Shown one piece after another: positions 61,362 through 64,000 of a stretch of 64,000 nt of DNA. Within the stretch, counting starts at the first letter, position 1. The number at the start of each line of letters is the position of its first letter. Source of the DNA: Cohnella terricola (GTDB lineage: Bacteria; Bacillota; Bacilli; Paenibacillales; Paenibacillaceae); contig NZ_VNJJ01000001.1 in assembly GCF_007786475.1 (NCBI RefSeq), positions 248,001 through 312,000 of the forward strand, given 5' to 3'. Position numbers and translations under genes: made by a program. The notes below the pieces were generated by a model. That model made no database searches and was not told the origin of the DNA. It saw only the letters and a list, made by a program, of their open reading frames with translations.

Positions 61362-61547
61362 ACTAATTAAGTTAACGTCTCAAAATCTGCGGTTTGTATG
61401 TCCCATTAGTAGGGGTAACATGAAGGGGCTAATTTTAATTGTGCTCCATGTATGGCGAATGGATGATTGAGTCCTACGCGATCTGGAAATGCTAAGCCTG
61501 CGGTTTCTTTAGCTCGCGTTCGAACCATACGATAGAGGAGCGGTTTA

Positions 61548-61922
61548 ATGGGAAATCAACCAAACGCTCGGGCGGATAAGCCCCGTACCCTAACGATCGT
61601 TCAAATTCTGCTGTATGCAGCCGCTGTCTTGAACATCGCGAACGGATTTATTTCTTTTGCAAGTACGGACATGCTCAAGAAGCTGCTTAGCGCAGCGATG
61701 GTCCTATTTGGAATTGCGGCTTTGCTGGTCGCATCGCGATTAAGCATACCCAAAGTCGTTCATCTCCGCGCGGCTATCGTTCTGTCGAGCGTTCTCCTGG
61801 TTCTGCGAATCGCCGAGTACGCCGTTTGGCATAATATCGGTTTTTTACTTGGCGCGATTCTCCCGATTCTCGTGATATGGAGATTAAACGATTCGGATGT
61901 AAAAACCTGGTTCAAATCCTGA
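61548..61922 (+). CDS. Small membrane protein, unknown
   Basis: A 124-residue protein with four predicted membrane helices: about residues 18-37, 45-60, 67-84 and 94-112. AGAGGAGCGG precedes the ATG. I do not recognise the family. The 186 bases upstream hold no clear promoter or other gene. No terminator separates it cleanly from the next unit, though a T-poor hairpin lies at 61951-61977. It could be a stand-alone gene. Confidence 0.7.
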   Translation: MGNQPNARADKPRTLTIVQILLYAAAVLNIANGFISFASTDMLKKLLSAAMVLFGIAALLVASRLSIPKVVHLRAAIVLSSVLLVLRIAEYAVWHNIGFLLGAILPILVIWRLNDSDVKTWFKS

Positions 61923-62162
61923 TCCGTATTTCGTTGATTCTTCCAATTGTCAGGCATGCCGGTCAGCGGCATGTCTGATTCGCCGTTTAAAACCGAAACG
62001 AAGGCCAAGAAAGTGCCCTGGCTAGACGGGTTCCGGGCTTATGCGCCGCATGCGATTCCGAACTTCAGCGAATCTTCAGCTTTCGTTTAGGTCCACTTCA
62101 TATGGCTCGTTCTATAATTCTCGTAGTTGTTAACTCACATCCAACGAGAGGGGCAATTCTAG
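61923..62162 (+). promoter_or_regulatory. Hairpin, CTTCAGC direct repeats and -10 before the RDD-ABC operon
   Basis: A hairpin, CAGGCATGCC (61951-61960) with GGCATGTCTG (61968-61977), lacks a T-run. CTTCAGC occurs at 62063-62069 and 62074-62080, exactly 11 bases apart, the period used by OmpR-type regulators. TATAAT at 62113-62118 lacks a good -35. The layout suggests an activated promoter for the downstream transporter genes. Confidence 0.45.
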
Positions 62163-62543
62163 ATGGAACAAGAAAATGATTATGCGGGATTTTGGATTCG
62201 GCTATTCGCCTTTCTGATCGACTCTGTACTCTTCTATGGCGTTGTCTGGGTATTTGGACGAGGAGGGCTTAACGGACAGACTGGCGGGTTGTTGTTCTCG
62301 CTCTACTTGGTTGTCGCAACACTGTTCTTCGGCCGGACGATCGGTAAACTAGTTGTCGGCATTCGCGTCATCCGTCAAAACGGCGAGAACCCCCCTTGGT
62401 GGGTGGTAATCCTGCGCGAGGTGCTCGGAAAGTGGCTTTCGGCGCTATTGCTCGGTTTCGGCTTCCTGATGGCAGGCTTTGATGGACAGAAACGGGCGTT
62501 GCACGATCATATCGGCCGTACGTACGTGGTGAAGACGCGATGA
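62163..62543 (+). CDS. RDD family membrane protein
   Basis: A 126-residue membrane protein. GFWIRLFAFLIDSVLFYGVV at the start is the RDD-domain signature (RxxAxxIDxxL), and RALHDHIGRTYVVKTR at the end is the standard close. GAGAGGGG lies before the ATG. It overlaps the ABC ATPase gene by 4 bases and so probably works with the exporter, as in some bacitracin/antibiotic-resistance type clusters. Confidence 0.85.
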   Translation: MEQENDYAGFWIRLFAFLIDSVLFYGVVWVFGRGGLNGQTGGLLFSLYLVVATLFFGRTIGKLVVGIRVIRQNGENPPWWVVILREVLGKWLSALLLGFGFLMAGFDGQKRALHDHIGRTYVVKTR

Positions 62544-63517
62544 GGAGGAGTGGCGCGAGCAAGATGGCAAATCGCGAAACCGCCGTTCGCGCGGATAAGC
62601 CTGCGATCGAAGTCATCGGCGCGACAAAGGTGCTTAATGGCAGGAAGATTATCGACCGGCTTTCCTTTTCCGTAGAGCGAGGAGAGATCTACGGTTTCCT
62701 CGGCCCGAATGGAGCAGGGAAAACGACGACGATTAGGATGATGGTCGGCCTGATCCGAATGAATGAGGGGGATATCCGCATACAGGGACACAGCATCCGA
62801 ACGGATCGGAAGAGAGCGCTGGCGGAAGTCGGCGCGATCGTCGAGAACCCGGAGCTGTACCGATATTTGACTGGTCGGCAAAATCTACAGCAATATGCAA
62901 ACCTGTGCGAACGCCCAATTGACCGGCAGCGGATCGATGAAGTCATCCGGCTCGTTCGGCTTGAGGACGCCATCGATCGGAAGGTGCGGACATATTCACT
63001 CGGCATGCGGCAACGGCTAGGAATCGCACAGGCGATTCTGCACCGCCCATCCTTGCTGCTGCTCGACGAGCCTACGAATGGGCTCGATCCCGCGGGCATC
63101 CGCGAGCTTCGGGATTATCTCCGGCAGCTCGCCCGGGAGGAGAATATGGCGATTGTCGTCTCCAGCCATCTGTTGTCCGAAATCGAGTTGCTGTGCGATC
63201 GGGTCATCATCATACAGAAAGGCCGATTCGTAGCGGAGCGGACCTTAAAAGAGGAGGCCACGACGGACGTGCTGTCGTTCGAGATCGAACTTGCGGAGTC
63301 GGACGAAAACAAGGATCGGATGGCGCAGCACCTCGAATCGCGTGGCTTCGAGAAGGTTGACGATTCCGGACGCTGGACGATCCCGATTCGCAAAGAACAC
63401 GTGCCTGCGCTTATCGAGTCGCTCGTTCAAGATCGCGTGCCGCTCATGCAAGCACGCATCCGAACGACTGCGCTGGAGGATCTGTTCCTCCGGCTGACCG
63501 AGGAGGGAATCCGATGA
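62540..63517 (+). CDS. BcrA-like ABC exporter ATPase
   Basis: A 325-residue ATPase of the BcrA/drug-export group: Walker A GPNGAGKTTT, signature YSLGMRQRLGIA (LGMRQR form), Walker B LLLLDEPTNGLDPAG and switch SSHLLSE. A C-terminal domain of about 95 residues follows, as in BcrA. The start at 62540 overlaps the RDD gene; ATG 62564 is an alternative. It overlaps the following permease gene (ATGA). Confidence 0.9.
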   Translation: MRRSGASKMANRETAVRADKPAIEVIGATKVLNGRKIIDRLSFSVERGEIYGFLGPNGAGKTTTIRMMVGLIRMNEGDIRIQGHSIRTDRKRALAEVGAIVENPELYRYLTGRQNLQQYANLCERPIDRQRIDEVIRLVRLEDAIDRKVRTYSLGMRQRLGIAQAILHRPSLLLLDEPTNGLDPAGIRELRDYLRQLAREENMAIVVSSHLLSEIELLCDRVIIIQKGRFVAERTLKEEATTDVLSFEIELAESDENKDRMAQHLESRGFEKVDDSGRWTIPIRKEHVPALIESLVQDRVPLMQARIRTTALEDLFLRLTEEGIR

Positions 63518-64000
63518 GGAGAATACTGTTTCCGCTGCTGCGCAACGAATTGACGAAATTGTTCGCGAGGCCAAGGAGCGTGATGTTCTTGGTGTTTCTC
63601 GCAGCGTTTGCCGTCATATCCGGCATCATCGCCGAGAAGACGACAAGCGTGATGGGGGCGTACGGCTTGGCTATCCGTACCTTGGACATCGGGCGTTACT
63701 TCGTGCTTGCTTTTACAGTCGTGCTCGCCGCACAGACGATCGCGGACGAGTTCCGGGACGGAACGATTAAGCTGCTTCTGATTCGTCCGCGCAGCCGAGG
63801 CGCTATTATGCTCTCGAAGTGGGGAGCCGTCGTTACGCTGCTCTGTATGTCGTTGCTGCTCCTGCTGCTCGCGAGCCTAGCCGTCGGCGTGCTGCTTCTG
63901 CCTCGAGGGACGGACGGATACACGCTATGGGTGGTCATTCGAGTGTATCTGTACACGTTGCCGAACCTGCTGTTCTACGTGGGCTTATCATTGTTGGTCG
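63514..64000 (+). CDS. ABC-2 permease, partial at window end
   Basis: The first 162 residues of a BcrB-like membrane protein; the gene runs off the right edge. The start MRRILFPLLRNELTKLFAR is typical of ABC-2 permeases, with the first helix near residues 24-40 and the EFRDGTIKLLLIRPRSR coupling segment near residue 80. It overlaps the ATPase stop (ATGA). Together with 62163-63517 it makes an exporter probably tied to antimicrobial or envelope stress. Confidence 0.85.
   Translation, partial: MRRILFPLLRNELTKLFARPRSVMFLVFLAAFAVISGIIAEKTTSVMGAYGLAIRTLDIGRYFVLAFTVVLAAQTIADEFRDGTIKLLLIRPRSRGAIMLSKWGAVVTLLCMSLLLLLLASLAVGVLLLPRGTDGYTLWVVIRVYLYTLPNLLFYVGLSLLV

Noticed and set aside
1-64000. CRISPR arrays, tRNA or rRNA genes, insertion sequences, integrases
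   Set aside because: I saw no regularly spaced direct repeats, cloverleaf-like genes, transposase motifs or terminal inverted repeats.

Overview
The window looks like a chromosomal segment of a Gram-positive, low-to-moderate GC member of the Paenibacillaceae (Paenibacillus or Cohnella type). The reasons are strong GGAGG-type ribosome binding sites, many TTG and GTG starts, lipoprotein-anchored substrate-binding proteins, YesM/YesN-type two-component pairs beside CUT1 sugar permeases that lack their own ATPase, a Bacillus-type Zur operator, and YtmO/TcyJLMN-like sulfur genes. No rRNA, tRNA, CRISPR array, prophage or insertion sequence was seen. The species assignment is inference.

Layout. 1-2055: tail of an oligopeptide/dipeptide ABC operon. 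2178-8187: one operon encoding a MetNIQ-type methionine importer, an M20 amidohydrolase, LuxS, a short-chain dehydrogenase and an MTA/SAH nucleosidase. 8311-9189: a LysR regulator. 9281-17934: a ten-gene sulfur-amino-acid salvage operon (DinB-fold protein, amidohydrolase-like protein, TcyJLMN-type importer, luciferase-like monooxygenase, M20 deacylase, monomeric sarcosine oxidase-like flavoprotein, GNAT acetyltransferase). Two of its genes appear to start at ATA and ATT. 18121-19080: a lipoprotein alpha/beta hydrolase. 19168-24220: a Zur-controlled NikABCDE/CntABCDF-type transporter. 24325-31031: CUT1 sugar permeases, divergent from a YesMN-type pair and a binding protein. 31120-31272: a possible structured RNA or dispersed element. 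31271-35201: a TetR repressor, divergent from a dihydrolipoamide dehydrogenase, an adaptor protein and an ABC-2 permease.

35281-47452: a YesMN-type pair, divergent from a sugar importer and an oxidative, non-phosphorylative L-fucose/L-rhamnose-type pathway (mutarotase, two dehydrogenases, lactonase, diketo-acid hydrolase, and a 642-residue unassigned helical protein). The expected sugar-acid dehydratase is missing. 47639-55368: a seven-gene operon combining a CUT1 importer, an HlyD-like adaptor, an OmpR-type two-component system and a beta-propeller lipoprotein. I do not recognise this as a described system. 55394-61285: an SsuABC-like importer with two permease genes and a divergent ATPase, joined to an AprA-like flavoprotein and a 2x[4Fe-4S] ferredoxin. 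61548-64000: a small membrane protein, then an RDD protein and a BcrA-like ABC exporter cut by the window end.

Two themes recur. The first is sulfur: methionine and activated-methyl recycling, S-substituted cysteine salvage, and sulfonate-type uptake with a redox pair. The second is sugar import under cell-surface two-component sensors. The most interesting leads are the importer/adaptor/two-component/beta-propeller operon, the luxS-mtnN-metNIQ operon, the AprAB-like sulfonate module, the salvage operon with non-standard starts, the tandem Zur sites, and an ACAA-Y-TTGT-YY-ACAA motif shared by two distant promoters.
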